Below are positions 1 through 7,311 of a stretch of 64,000 nt of DNA, piece by piece. Origin of the DNA: Blastococcus sp. VKM Ac-2987 (GTDB lineage Bacteria > Actinomycetota > Actinomycetes > Mycobacteriales > Geodermatophilaceae); the NCBI RefSeq assembly GCF_026967805.1, contig NZ_JAPVBG010000001.1, forward strand, positions 1,736,047-1,800,046. The letters are read 5' to 3'. The notes beneath the pieces were generated by a model. It was not told where the DNA came from. It made no database searches and saw only the letters and a program-made list of their open reading frames with translations. How positions within the stretch are numbered: position 1 is the first letter of the stretch; each line of letters starts with the position of its first letter. Made by a program: the position numbers and the translations under genes.

Positions 1-45
1 GGACCCCGACCGGATCTGCCGGCGCCCGGATCACCCCTCCCCGGC

Positions 46-1458
46 ATGGACGCCGACCCGGAGCTCGACGGCCTGGTCCGGGTGGCGGCCGCCATCCCGG
101 GCCTGCGGTACGCAACGGTGATCACCATGGACAGCCCGGTCCTCCGGGCGATCTCCCTCCACGGCCGCAGCCCGGTCTCCTGGCCCCGGGACGCCTCGGT
201 GAGCGCGGTGCTGGCCGCCCGCGGCCCCGGCGTGCACACCGTCGACGACCTGTCGGCCGAACCGGAGTTCGCCTTCAGCGCCTGGGTGGACGGCAGCCGT
301 GCCCGTCTGCGGGGCTTCGCGTACGCACCGGTGGTGCAGGACGGCGCCACCGTGGCAGCGCTGGTCGTCTTCGACGACGAACCGCACCGGTTCACCGCCG
401 ACGAGCGCGACCGGCTCGCCGACCTAGCGGCGCTGGTCGCCTCGCTGTTCCGCGCGCGGCGGCAGGCCCGCGAGCTGGCCGACCTCGCCGCCGCCACCCA
501 GATCGCGCACCAGGAGCTGGCCCGGTCCGCGGCCTTCACCCGCGCGTTGCTCGAGGTGCTCCCGGTCGGGGTCGTCGGCGGCGACCGCGACGGGCGGGTG
601 GCGCTGTTCAACGCGGCCAGCCGCCGGTGGCACGGCATCGACGCCGACCCGGCGATCGCCCCGGCGGACTTCCCCGCCTCCTTCCGGCTCACCGACCCCG
701 ACGGCCGCACGCTGCTCCCCTCCGAGGTGCCGCTGACCCGCGTCCACGCCGAGGGCCGGATCGACGACGTCGAGATAGGCATCGACGGACCGGAGGGGCT
801 GCGGCGGGTCGCCTCGTCGGGCGTGCAGGTGCGCGACGACGCCGGCGAGCTGCTCGGGGCGGTCGTGACCCTCTCCGACGTCACCGCGCAGCGGGCGCTG
901 GAGGACGCGTTGCGCGAGGCAGCCCTGCACGACCCGCTGACCGGGCTGCCCAACCGCAACCTGCTGCTCGACCGGCTGGAGCAGACGCTCGCGGCCGCGG
1001 GTCGCGCGCGGCAGGCCATGGCGGTGCTCTACTGCGACCTGGACGGGTTCAAGCCGGTCAACGACACGGCCGGCCACGCCGCCGGCGACGAGGTGCTGGT
1101 CGACGCCGCCCGGCGGCTGGCGGCCTCCGTGCGGCCGGGCGACACCGTGGCGCGGATCGGCGGCGACGAGTTCGTCGTCCTCTGCCCGGAGGTCGGGTCC
1201 GAGCGCGCCGCGCAGGTGATCGCCGACCGGATCGCCGGAGCCTTCGGCGCCCCGCTGCGGCGGTCGTCCGGCGACGAGCACCAGGTGGGCATCAGCATCG
1301 GGATCACGATGTGCAGCCCGGAGGACACCGCCGACTCCGCACTGGCCGCCGCCGACGCCGCGATGTACCGGGTCAAGGCCGCCCGCCGCAGCGGCCGGGT
1401 GCCCGGCCCCCGCGCCCCGGGTGAGACGGCGGCCACCTCCGACGTCGGCTGCGGCTGA
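46..1458 (+). CDS. GAF-PAS-GGDEF diguanylate cyclase (5' end may lie outside window)
   Basis: Cytoplasmic signalling enzyme expected to make cyclic di-GMP from two GTP. Domain order: GAF-like sensor (about residues 8-140), short helical linker, PAS domain (about 160-280), C-terminal GGDEF domain (about 290-450). The catalytic GGDEF signature is intact at residues 372-376, and an RPGD I-site (RxxD, product inhibition) sits exactly five residues before it at 363-366, so the protein should be active and feedback-inhibited. No EAL domain and no membrane segment. The reading frame is open back to base 1, so the ATG at 46 is only the first start visible and an upstream start is possible. The signal sensed by GAF/PAS is unknown. 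Confidence 0.9.
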   Translation: MDADPELDGLVRVAAAIPGLRYATVITMDSPVLRAISLHGRSPVSWPRDASVSAVLAARGPGVHTVDDLSAEPEFAFSAWVDGSRARLRGFAYAPVVQDGATVAALVVFDDEPHRFTADERDRLADLAALVASLFRARRQARELADLAAATQIAHQELARSAAFTRALLEVLPVGVVGGDRDGRVALFNAASRRWHGIDADPAIAPADFPASFRLTDPDGRTLLPSEVPLTRVHAEGRIDDVEIGIDGPEGLRRVASSGVQVRDDAGELLGAVVTLSDVTAQRALEDALREAALHDPLTGLPNRNLLLDRLEQTLAAAGRARQAMAVLYCDLDGFKPVNDTAGHAAGDEVLVDAARRLAASVRPGDTVARIGGDEFVVLCPEVGSERAAQVIADRIAGAFGAPLRRSSGDEHQVGISIGITMCSPEDTADSALAAADAAMYRVKAARRSGRVPGPRAPGETAATSDVGCG

Positions 1459-1550
1459 GCTCTCCACCGCCGCGTGCGGGCACCCCGGCGGCGGTCGCTA
1501 CCGTTGCCCGTCGACAGCGACTGCCCGAGCCCCGCCCGGCAGTGCCGAGC

Positions 1551-1556
1551 GAGGAG
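1551..1556 (+). promoter_or_regulatory. Ribosome binding site deciding the GTG start at 1565
   Basis: GAGGAG lies 8 nt before GTG 1565. The longer open frame from 1421 would overlap the cyclase gene and add a proline-rich, non-homologous leader. Confidence 0.7.
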
Positions 1557-1564
1557 TGCCATCC

Positions 1565-2161
1565 GTGATCTGGTCGGTCGTCCTGACCGCGTTCGTCCTG
1601 GTGCTGCCGGTGGAGCTGCCCGACAAGACGCTGTTCGCCAGCCTCGTGCTCGCCACCCGGTTCCCGCCGCTGCCGGTCTTCGTCGGCGTCGGCACGGCGT
1701 TCGGCCTCCAGGTGGCGATCGCCGTCACCGCCGGCTCGCTGCTCTCGCTGCTGCCCCAGGCCCTGGTCACCGGCGTGGTGGCGCTGCTGTTCCTGGTCGG
1801 GGCGATCATCCTGTGGCGCAGCGCGACCAGCGGCGCGGAAGACGGCGGCGAGGCCGCCGACACCCGCGAGCAGACGTCGTTCCTGCGCGCCGCCGCCATC
1901 TCCTTCGGCGTGCTCTTCGCCGCCGAGTGGGGTGACCTCTCCCAGCTCGCGACGGCCGGGCTGGCAGCCCGTTACGACGCCCCGCTGTCGGTGTTCGTCG
2001 GGTCCTGGGCCGCGCTGCTCGTCGTCTCGGGGCTGGCGGTGTTCCTCGGCAAGAAGCTCGCCGACCGGCTGCCGATCCCGCTGATCCGGCGGGTCGCCGC
2101 CGGGCTGTTCCTCGTCTTCGCCGTCGTGGCGGTCGTGGAGACCGTGCGCGCGCTCGGCTGA
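1565..2161 (+). CDS. GDT1/TMEM165 family (UPF0016) cation transporter
   Basis: Small integral membrane protein (198 aa, about six membrane segments) of the GDT1/TMEM165 family, whose members move Mn2+ or Ca2+ across the membrane. The two diagnostic acidic motifs are present: E-L-P-D-K-T near the N-terminus (about residue 15) and E-W-G-D-L-S-Q in the second half (about residue 121), one for each inverted repeat of three helices. In bacteria, homologues such as MneA export manganese; that substrate is inferred from the family. A charged loop rich in Asp and Glu separates the halves. Transcribed in the same direction as the upstream cyclase with a 106-bp gap; no yybP-ykoY-like leader was recognised there. 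Confidence 0.85.
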   Translation: MIWSVVLTAFVLVLPVELPDKTLFASLVLATRFPPLPVFVGVGTAFGLQVAIAVTAGSLLSLLPQALVTGVVALLFLVGAIILWRSATSGAEDGGEAADTREQTSFLRAAAISFGVLFAAEWGDLSQLATAGLAARYDAPLSVFVGSWAALLVVSGLAVFLGKKLADRLPIPLIRRVAAGLFLVFAVVAVVETVRALG

Positions 2162-2177
2162 GGCCGTCGGCCCGGGG

Positions 2178-3065
2178 TCAGCGCAGCGCCGGGATCCAGT
2201 CGGCCAGCGCGCGGCCGATCTCGTGGGGCGAGTCCTCCGGGACGAAGTGGCTGCCCGCGACGGTGACCTCGGTGAGCGCCGGCCAGCCCCGCACCAGCTC
2301 CCGCTGGCGGCCGATCAGGATCGACCCGGGGTCGGCGTCGATGAACAACTTCGGGACGTCGCTGCCCGCCAGCCAGGCCCCGTACCGCTCCACCCGCTGC
2401 ACCACGGCCGCGGGCTCGCCCTCGATCGGGAGCTGGCGCGGCCACTCGAGGGTCGGCCAGCGGTCCTCGCGCCGGGCGAAGGGGGCGCGGTAGCGGTCGT
2501 GCGCCTCGGGCGTGAGCCCGCGGGCCACGGACGCCGGCAGGATCTTCTCGACGAAGACGTTCTTGTCCAGCACCGCGGCCTCGCCGTCGGGCCCGCGCAT
2601 GAGCTGGAAGATGTTGCGGGCGCCCGGCGGCCAGTCGTCCCAGGTCACCGGCGCCACGATCGCCTCGGTGAACGCGATGCCGCGGACCGCGTCGGGGTGG
2701 CGGGCGGCCCAGTCGAAGCCGAGGCCGGAGCCCCAGTCGTGCAGCACCAGCGTGACGCGGTCGGTGACCCCCACCGCCGCGAGGAACGCCTCCAGGTACG
2801 TGGCGTGCGTGGCGAAGTCGTAGGTGCCCGCGCCGGGATCGGGCAGCTTGTCCGACTCCCCCATGCCGATCAGGTCGGGGGCCAGGCAGCGCCCGAGGTG
2901 CTGGACGTGCGGGATGACGTTGCGCCACAGGTAGGACGACGTCGGGTTGCCGTGCAGGAAGACGATCGGATCCCCCTCGCCGACCTCCACGTAGGCCATC
3001 TCGACGCCCTCCACCGGCACGCGCCGGCGGGCGAACGGGTCCTCGGGGGAGACGTCGTCGGCCAT
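2178..3065 (-). CDS. dhaA: Haloalkane dehalogenase (HLD-II type)
   Basis: Alpha/beta-hydrolase of 295 aa expected to cleave carbon-halogen bonds in short haloalkanes to alcohol plus halide, in the cytoplasm and without cofactor. All catalytic parts fit subfamily HLD-II (DhaA/LinB): nucleophile D110 in H-D-W-G-S, halide-binding N40 (H-G-N-P) and W111, catalytic acid E134 in the TEA segment after strand 6, and base H273 in G-S-H-F. The start ATG is preceded by AAGGA. It is convergent with the GDT1 gene (16 bp apart) and stands alone, with no degradation operon around it. Natural substrate unknown; many soil actinobacteria carry such enzymes without known haloalkane growth. Confidence 0.9.
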   Translation of the reverse strand: MADDVSPEDPFARRRVPVEGVEMAYVEVGEGDPIVFLHGNPTSSYLWRNVIPHVQHLGRCLAPDLIGMGESDKLPDPGAGTYDFATHATYLEAFLAAVGVTDRVTLVLHDWGSGLGFDWAARHPDAVRGIAFTEAIVAPVTWDDWPPGARNIFQLMRGPDGEAAVLDKNVFVEKILPASVARGLTPEAHDRYRAPFARREDRWPTLEWPRQLPIEGEPAAVVQRVERYGAWLAGSDVPKLFIDADPGSILIGRQRELVRGWPALTEVTVAGSHFVPEDSPHEIGRALADWIPALR

Positions 3066-3126
3066 GCCGCGATCCTTCCACGGGGCCGCCGGGCGCCGCC
3101 CGGCGGCGGACCGGCCCGGGGCGGTG

Positions 3127-3696
3127 TCAGGCCGGGGCGGCGTCGGGGCCGGTCAGCAGGGCCAACCGCCCGACCAGCTGCGCGAGCTGGGTGTCGAAGG
3201 CCGGCCACGGCACGTCCGGGGCGGCCGCCCGGAGGGTCACCATCCCGTGCAGCGCCGTCCACAGCAGGTTCGCGTCCGCCTGCGGGTCCCGGCTGCCCGA
3301 GCGGCCGGCGGCGACGCAGGCGCCGACGCCCTCGACCAGCAGCCCGAACGCCCGCGCGCCGCCGGCCACCCGCCTGGGCCCGAACATCGCCCGGTAGCGG
3401 CCGGGGGCGGCCAGTCCGGCGCGCACGTAGGCCCGGCACCCGGCGACCAGCCGGGCGGCGGGGTCGGTCTCCCGGTCGACGGCCTCGGTGACGGCTGCCC
3501 CCAGCGCCGCGAACCCCTCGTCGAGGACGGCGTCGACCAGCGCGCCCAGATCGGCGAAGTGGCCGTAGACCGCCGGGGCGCTCACGCCCGCCTCCCGTGC
3601 GACGGCGCGCAGGCTCACCCCGTCCGGCGAGCCGGCCCGCTCGACGAGCCGGGCGGCGGCGGCGATCAGCTCGGCGCGGAGGTCTCGGGCGGGCAC
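3127..3696 (-). CDS. TetR/AcrR family transcriptional regulator
   Basis: One-component repressor of 189 aa. The N-terminal helix-turn-helix (about residues 5-50; SLRAVAREAGVSAPAVYGHF) is typical TetR, and the C-terminal ligand domain resembles the WHG-containing TetR group. The GTG at 3696 gives the usual length; the longer open frame would run through the promoter of the divergent gene. It is transcribed away from the small gene at 3773, with 76 bp between starts. That gap contains two TTnAC...GTnAA dyads (see separate entries), so it most likely represses itself and the neighbour. Ligand unknown. Confidence 0.85.
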   Translation of the reverse strand: MPARDLRAELIAAAARLVERAGSPDGVSLRAVAREAGVSAPAVYGHFADLGALVDAVLDEGFAALGAAVTEAVDRETDPAARLVAGCRAYVRAGLAAPGRYRAMFGPRRVAGGARAFGLLVEGVGACVAAGRSGSRDPQADANLLWTALHGMVTLRAAAPDVPWPAFDTQLAQLVGRLALLTGPDAAPA

Positions 3697-3705
3697 GCAA
3701 TCTAC

Positions 3706-3719
3706 TTTACATGTGTTAA
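3706..3719. promoter_or_regulatory. Candidate TetR operator 1
   Basis: TTTACATGTGTTAA is an imperfect palindrome (TTnACA-n2-TGTnAA) only 10 bp upstream of the TetR start, on the AT-richest patch of the divergent intergenic region. It resembles the dyad at 3738-3751, 32 bp away (about three helical turns). Confidence 0.55.
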
Positions 3720-3737
3720 CCGGCGGGCCTACGCTGC

Positions 3738-3751
3738 TTAACGCCTGTAAA
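3738..3751. promoter_or_regulatory. Candidate TetR operator 2
   Basis: TTAACGCCTGTAAA is the inverted relative of operator 1 (shared half-site TTTACA/TTAAC with GTTAA/TGTAAA) and lies 21 bp upstream of the GTG of the neighbouring gene, where it could block that promoter. Confidence 0.5.
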
Positions 3752-3772
3752 GCACTCGATCCGGAGGACACC

Positions 3773-4150
3773 GTGCCGCTGATCCCCGACCTGCCCTGGA
3801 CCGCCGACCGCATCGGCGACGGTCCCGGCGTCGTCGTCACCACGTCCCTGCACCTGCGCCGGCTGCGCGACGTGCCCGCGTTCTTCCGCGCCTCGATGGC
3901 CATCCGCTCGCAGACGATCCACAGCACCGGCGCACGCTCGCTGGTGCTGCGGGCGGAGCCGCTGGCCCGGCGCTTCACCACCGTCTCCTGGTGGGACGAC
4001 GAGGCCGCCGTCCGGGCCTTCGCCGTCGCGGAGCCGCACCGCTCGGCCATGCGCCGGTGGCGGCCGGCCCTGGTCGGGTTCGGGTACGCCGAGCAGGCCG
4101 GGGTCGCCGGCGAGGTGCCGACCGTGGACCGGTCCCCCGCGACGCCCTAG
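3773..4150 (+). CDS. Small protein resembling antibiotic-biosynthesis monooxygenase-like (dimeric alpha-beta barrel) proteins
   Basis: Cytoplasmic protein of 125 aa. The start GTG 3773 has GGAGG five nt upstream. The sequence shows the beta-alpha pattern of ferredoxin-like dimeric barrel proteins: a strand (VVVTTSLHL), an RDVPAFFRASM helix, a strand ending in FTTVSWWDD, and a helix beginning AAVRAFAVAEPHRSAM. This matches the general look of DUF3291/ABM-type proteins, some of which are monooxygenases or heme-binding, but no catalytic residue can be assigned. Divergent from a TetR gene and likely controlled by it. Its TAG stop overlaps the -10-like box of the next gene. Confidence 0.6.
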   Translation: MPLIPDLPWTADRIGDGPGVVVTTSLHLRRLRDVPAFFRASMAIRSQTIHSTGARSLVLRAEPLARRFTTVSWWDDEAAVRAFAVAEPHRSAMRRWRPALVGFGYAEQAGVAGEVPTVDRSPATP

Positions 4151-4153
4151 GTT
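4148..4153 (+). promoter_or_regulatory. -10-like box TAGGTT for a leaderless start at 4161
   Basis: TAGGTT is followed by 7 nt and then the ATG at 4161. The same TANNNT-N6-8-start geometry recurs at several other genes in the window and implies a leaderless mRNA. The box overlaps the TAG stop codon of the upstream gene. Confidence 0.5.
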
Positions 4154-4160
4154 CCGCGGC

Positions 4161-4607
4161 ATGGAGTTCCGGACGACGGTCACGCTCAGCGGGAAGACGG
4201 CGACCGGCCTGCAGGTGCCCGACGACGTCGTCGCGGCCCTCGATGCGGGCCGGCGACCACCGGTGGTGGTGACGGTCGGCGGGCACACCTACCGGACCAC
4301 GGTGGCGCCGATGGGCGGGGCCTCCTGGATCCCGCTGTCCGCCGAGCACCGGACGGCCGCCGGCGTCGCGGCCGGCGACGAGGTGACCGTCGTCGTCGAG
4401 CCCGATACCGCCCCGCGCGAGGTGACGCTGCCCGACGACCTCTCCGCCGCGATGGACGACGCCGCTCGGTCGTTCTTCGCCGGCCTCGCGCCCAGCCACC
4501 GGAAGGAGTGGGTGCGCTGGGTGGAGGAGGCGAAGAAGCCCGGGACCCGGGCGGCGCGGATCGAGAAGACCGTCGAGTCGCTGCGCGCCGGGAAGAAGAC
4601 CCGGTGA
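4161..4607 (+). CDS. DUF1905 / YdeI-OmpD-associated family protein
   Basis: Cytoplasmic protein of 148 aa. The N-terminal half (about residues 1-85) is a small beta-barrel DUF1905 domain; the C-terminal part (about 90-145) is the bacteriocin-protection YdeI/OmpD-associated segment, with the typical LPDDLSAAMDDAARSFFAGL and S-H-R-K-E-W...W-V-E-E-A-K pattern. The family is widespread in actinobacteria and its biochemical role is poorly known; the YdeI name derives from polymyxin and bacteriocin resistance phenotypes in enterics and should not be carried over as function. Start chosen for the leaderless signal 7 nt after TAGGTT. Confidence 0.75.
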   Translation: MEFRTTVTLSGKTATGLQVPDDVVAALDAGRRPPVVVTVGGHTYRTTVAPMGGASWIPLSAEHRTAAGVAAGDEVTVVVEPDTAPREVTLPDDLSAAMDDAARSFFAGLAPSHRKEWVRWVEEAKKPGTRAARIEKTVESLRAGKKTR

Positions 4608-4613
4608 AGGCGC

Positions 4614-4644
4614 TTGACCCTGACGCGACGTCAGGCTGTTGCCT
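4614..4644 (+). promoter_or_regulatory. MerR-type promoter/operator of the TipA-like gene
   Basis: A perfect 7+3+7 palindrome, CCTGACG-cga-CGTCAGG (4619-4635), sits directly after a TTGACC -35 hexamer (4614-4619) and before a weak -10-like TTGCCT (4639-4644), leaving a 19-bp spacer. A dyad inside an over-long spacer is the hallmark of MerR-family activators that untwist the promoter. It lies just upstream of the MerR-family gene itself, so autoregulation is expected. Confidence 0.65.
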
Positions 4645-4672
4645 TCTCCCTGTCAGAGGAGGGGAGGACCCG

Positions 4673-5437
4673 GTGAACGGTGGGATGAGCGTCGGCGACA
4701 CCGCCGCGCTGGCCGGCGTCACGGTGCGCACGCTGCACCACTACGACCGGATCGGCCTGCTGTCGCCGTCCGGGCGGACGGCCGCCGGCTACCGGCAGTA
4801 CGCGCCGGCCGACCTGGAGCGGCTGCACCAGGTGCTGCTCTACCGCGAGCTCGGGTTCCCCCTCGAGGAGGTCGCGACCCTGCTGGACGACGCGTCCGCC
4901 GATCCCGCCGAGCACCTGCGCCGGCAGCACCGGCTGCTGCGGGACCGGCTGGAGCGGACGCAGGCGATGGTCGCGGCCGTCGAGAAGGAGATGGAGGCAC
5001 GAGCCATGGGGATCTCACTGACCCCGGAGGAGCGGTTCGAGGTGTTCGGCGACTGGCTGCCCGAGGAGTACGCGGCCGAGGCCGAGGAGAAGTGGGGCGG
5101 GACCGACGCCTGGGCGCAGTCCCAGCAGCGGACCCGCGCCATGACGAAAGAGGACTGGCTGCGGGTCAAGGCCGAGGGCGACGACGTCGAGCGCCGGTTC
5201 GCCGGGGCGCTGGCCGCGGGCGTCGCGCCCGCGTCGGAGCAGGCGATGGACCTCGCCGAGGAGCACCGGCAGCAGATCAGCCGGAACTTTTACGACTGCT
5301 CGCCGGAGATGCACGCCGGCCTCGGGCGGATGTACGTGGAGGACGAGCGCTTCACCGCGTACTACGAGCGGATCGCGCCCGGCCTGGCGCAGTACGTGAG
5401 CACCGCCGTCCAGGCCAACGCGGCCCGCCAGGGCTGA
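4673..5437 (+). CDS. TipA-like MerR family transcriptional regulator (MerR HTH + TipAS domain)
   Basis: Transcription factor of 254 aa. Residues about 5-75 form a MerR winged HTH (TVRTLHHYDRIGLLSPSGRT with the wing GYRQY), followed by a coiled-coil dimer helix (about 75-120) and a C-terminal TipAS-like ligand domain (about 120-250; EERFEVFGDWLPEEY...YDCSPEMHAGLG). TipA of Streptomyces binds thiopeptide antibiotics and activates its own promoter. Start GTG 4673 has GGAGG five nt upstream; an in-frame ATG at 4685 is less well spaced. Like tipA, this gene could also yield a short TipAS-only form from an internal ATG near 5006. Target genes beyond itself are not evident. Confidence 0.88.
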   Translation: MNGGMSVGDTAALAGVTVRTLHHYDRIGLLSPSGRTAAGYRQYAPADLERLHQVLLYRELGFPLEEVATLLDDASADPAEHLRRQHRLLRDRLERTQAMVAAVEKEMEARAMGISLTPEERFEVFGDWLPEEYAAEAEEKWGGTDAWAQSQQRTRAMTKEDWLRVKAEGDDVERRFAGALAAGVAPASEQAMDLAEEHRQQISRNFYDCSPEMHAGLGRMYVEDERFTAYYERIAPGLAQYVSTAVQANAARQG

Positions 5438-5509
5438 TGCTCCGGGGGTGTTCCTCCTGCTCTGCCGGTCCTGCCGCACCGGCGGGGCGGGAGGAACACC
5501 CCGGGAGCA
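5438..5509. terminator. Long bidirectional stem-loop between convergent genes
   Basis: Bases 5438-5458 pair with 5489-5509 (about 20 of 21 positions), with a further inner GCCGGT/ACCGGC stem. It lies between the MerR gene and the convergent substrate-binding protein gene. A diverged relative of this hairpin is seen near 11340-11405. Confidence 0.75.
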
Positions 5510-5521
5510 GGTCGCGGCAGG

Positions 5522-6499
5522 TCAGCCGCGGGTGACCAGGCCCTCGGACACCAGCCAGTCCAGCGCGACGTCGGCCGGCTGCTCGCCGCCGACGTCGACG
5601 CGGCTGTTGAGCTCGATCATCACCTCGTCGGTGAGCCGCGGGCTGATCTGCGCGAAGACGTCTGCGATCCCCGGGTTCGCCTCGAGGACGTCGGTCAGCA
5701 CCACCGGGGCGGCGTTGTAGGCCGGGAAGTAGCCCAGGTCGTCCTCCAGCACGGTGAGGTCCAGCGCCGCGATCCGCCCGTCGGTGGTGAAGACCTCGCC
5801 GAAGTTGCACGCCCCGTCGTCGGTCGCCGTGTACACCGCACCGGTGTCCAGGACGCTGACGTTGTCCCGTGGCACGCCCTGGGGATCACCCAGCGGGATG
5901 CCGTACAGCTCGAGCATCGGCTCGAACCCGTCGCCCCGGGTGGCGAACTCCGACTCCACGCAGAACGTCCGCTCCTCCACCGGCAGGGCGGCGATGTCCG
6001 AGAGGCTGTCGACCCCGCCCAGCTCGGCGACCGCCTCGGAGCGGACCGCGAAGGCGTACGTGTTGTTCAGCGGCGCCGGCGGCAGCCAGGTGAGCCCGTT
6101 GGCCGCGTCGGCATCCCGCACCGCCTCGTACTGCTCCTCCCGGTCGGGGATGCCCTCGGGCATCCCCAGGTAGTTCAGCCACCCGGTGCCGGTGTACTCC
6201 CACTGCACCTCGACCTCGCCGCCGAGCATCGCGGCCCGGGCCGGCGCGGCACCAGGGATGCCGCTGCGGTCGACGACGTCGTAGCCGGCGACCTGCAGGG
6301 CGATCACGGCGATCTTGCCGAGGATCAGCGCCTCGGTGAAGTTCTTGGTGCCGACGACGACCTCGGCGCCCTCGTCGGCGATCGGCTCGATCGCGCCCGG
6401 CTCCGCCTCCGGCGTGAACGTGTTGGCGCTCTCCAGGCCGCAGCCGGCCACCAGCGCGGTGGACACCAGGACCGCCGCAGCGGCGAACGGTGTGCGCAT
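5522..6499 (-). CDS. Osmoprotectant (glycine betaine/choline) ABC transporter substrate-binding lipoprotein
   Basis: Extracytoplasmic binding protein of 325 aa, OpuAC/OpuCC (QAT-type) family. It has a lipoprotein signal peptide ending L-V-A-G-C (lipidated Cys about residue 20) and a mature domain starting VVVGTKNFTEALILGKI, the usual opening of OpuC-type proteins. Typical family segments follow (WEYTGTGWLNYLG; NNTYAFAVR; FGEVFTTDGRI). The ATG at 6499 overlaps the stop of the upstream permease as TGATG, favoured over the GTG one codon earlier. Last gene of a four-gene operon, it delivers compatible solutes to the two permeases. Confidence 0.9.
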   Translation of the reverse strand: MRTPFAAAAVLVSTALVAGCGLESANTFTPEAEPGAIEPIADEGAEVVVGTKNFTEALILGKIAVIALQVAGYDVVDRSGIPGAAPARAAMLGGEVEVQWEYTGTGWLNYLGMPEGIPDREEQYEAVRDADAANGLTWLPPAPLNNTYAFAVRSEAVAELGGVDSLSDIAALPVEERTFCVESEFATRGDGFEPMLELYGIPLGDPQGVPRDNVSVLDTGAVYTATDDGACNFGEVFTTDGRIAALDLTVLEDDLGYFPAYNAAPVVLTDVLEANPGIADVFAQISPRLTDEVMIELNSRVDVGGEQPADVALDWLVSEGLVTRG

Positions 6500-7311
6500 C
6501 ACAGCCCCTTCGGCCGGGCGACGTGCTCGACGACCCGGCCGAGCCAGTCGACGGCCAGCGCCAGCAGCGCCACGAGCACCGCCCCGCTGATGAGCAGCGA
6601 GTCCAGCGACAGGGTGATCCCGGTGTTGATCAGCACGCCCAGCCCGCCGCCGTCGATGAAGGTGGCCAGCGTCGCGGTGCCGACGAGCAGCACGAGGGCG
6701 GTGCGCACCCCGGCGAGCAGCACGGGCACGGCCAGCGGCAGCTCCACGCGCAGCAGCACCGCCCGGCCGCTCATCCCCATGCCGCGCCCGGCCTCGACCA
6801 GGCGCGCGTCGACGCCCTGGATGCCGACGATGGTGTTGCGCAGCACCGGCAGCGCCGCGTAGATCACCAGCCCGACGACGGTCGTGCCGAAACCGAACCC
6901 CAGCCAGGTGGCCAGCAGGACCAGCAGCCCGATCGCGGGGGCGGCCTGCCCGGTGTTGGCGATCCCGATGACCAGCGGGCTGAGCCGGCGCAGCCTCGGC
7001 CGGGTCAGCGCGATGCCCAGCGGGATCGCGATCAGCAGCACGATCACCGCCGCGACGACGGTCAGCAGCAGGTGCTCGCGGATGCTGTTCCCGAGCACCT
7101 CCCCGCCGAGCTGCCGCGCCTCGGTGTCGCTGAGGTCGGCGGTGAACCGCCAGACGAGGAAGGCGACGACGCCGAGGAGCACCAGCGCCGGCTGCAGCAG
7201 CAGCGCGCGCCAGCCGGCGTCCCCGGACGCGGATGCGTCGGCCTGCCGGGCGGTCTCCTCCGGGGGGCCCTCCGGCGCGCCGTCGGCGCGCACCTCGGTG
7301 GCGGCGGTCAT
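6499..7311 (-). CDS. Osmoprotectant ABC transporter permease (OpuC/ProW type), second subunit
   Basis: Inner-membrane permease of 270 aa with a cytoplasmic N-terminal extension of about 35 residues, then six or so membrane helices. The BPD_transp_1 EAA-like loop (DARLVEAGRGMGMSGRAVLLRVELP) contacts the ATPase. The longer N-terminus with an extra helix and the segment before EHLLLTVVAAVIVLL distinguish it from the smaller permease at the head of the operon. Its ATG overlaps the ATPase stop (ATGA), and its stop overlaps the binding protein start, so the genes are translationally coupled. Confidence 0.9.
   Translation of the reverse strand: MTAATEVRADGAPEGPPEETARQADASASGDAGWRALLLQPALVLLGVVAFLVWRFTADLSDTEARQLGGEVLGNSIREHLLLTVVAAVIVLLIAIPLGIALTRPRLRRLSPLVIGIANTGQAAPAIGLLVLLATWLGFGFGTTVVGLVIYAALPVLRNTIVGIQGVDARLVEAGRGMGMSGRAVLLRVELPLAVPVLLAGVRTALVLLVGTATLATFIDGGGLGVLINTGITLSLDSLLISGAVLVALLALAVDWLGRVVEHVARPKGL

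Noticed and set aside
1459-1564. Possible manganese riboswitch (yybP-ykoY) before the GDT1 gene
   Set aside because: Only 106 bp, with no recognisable conserved loops of that riboswitch.
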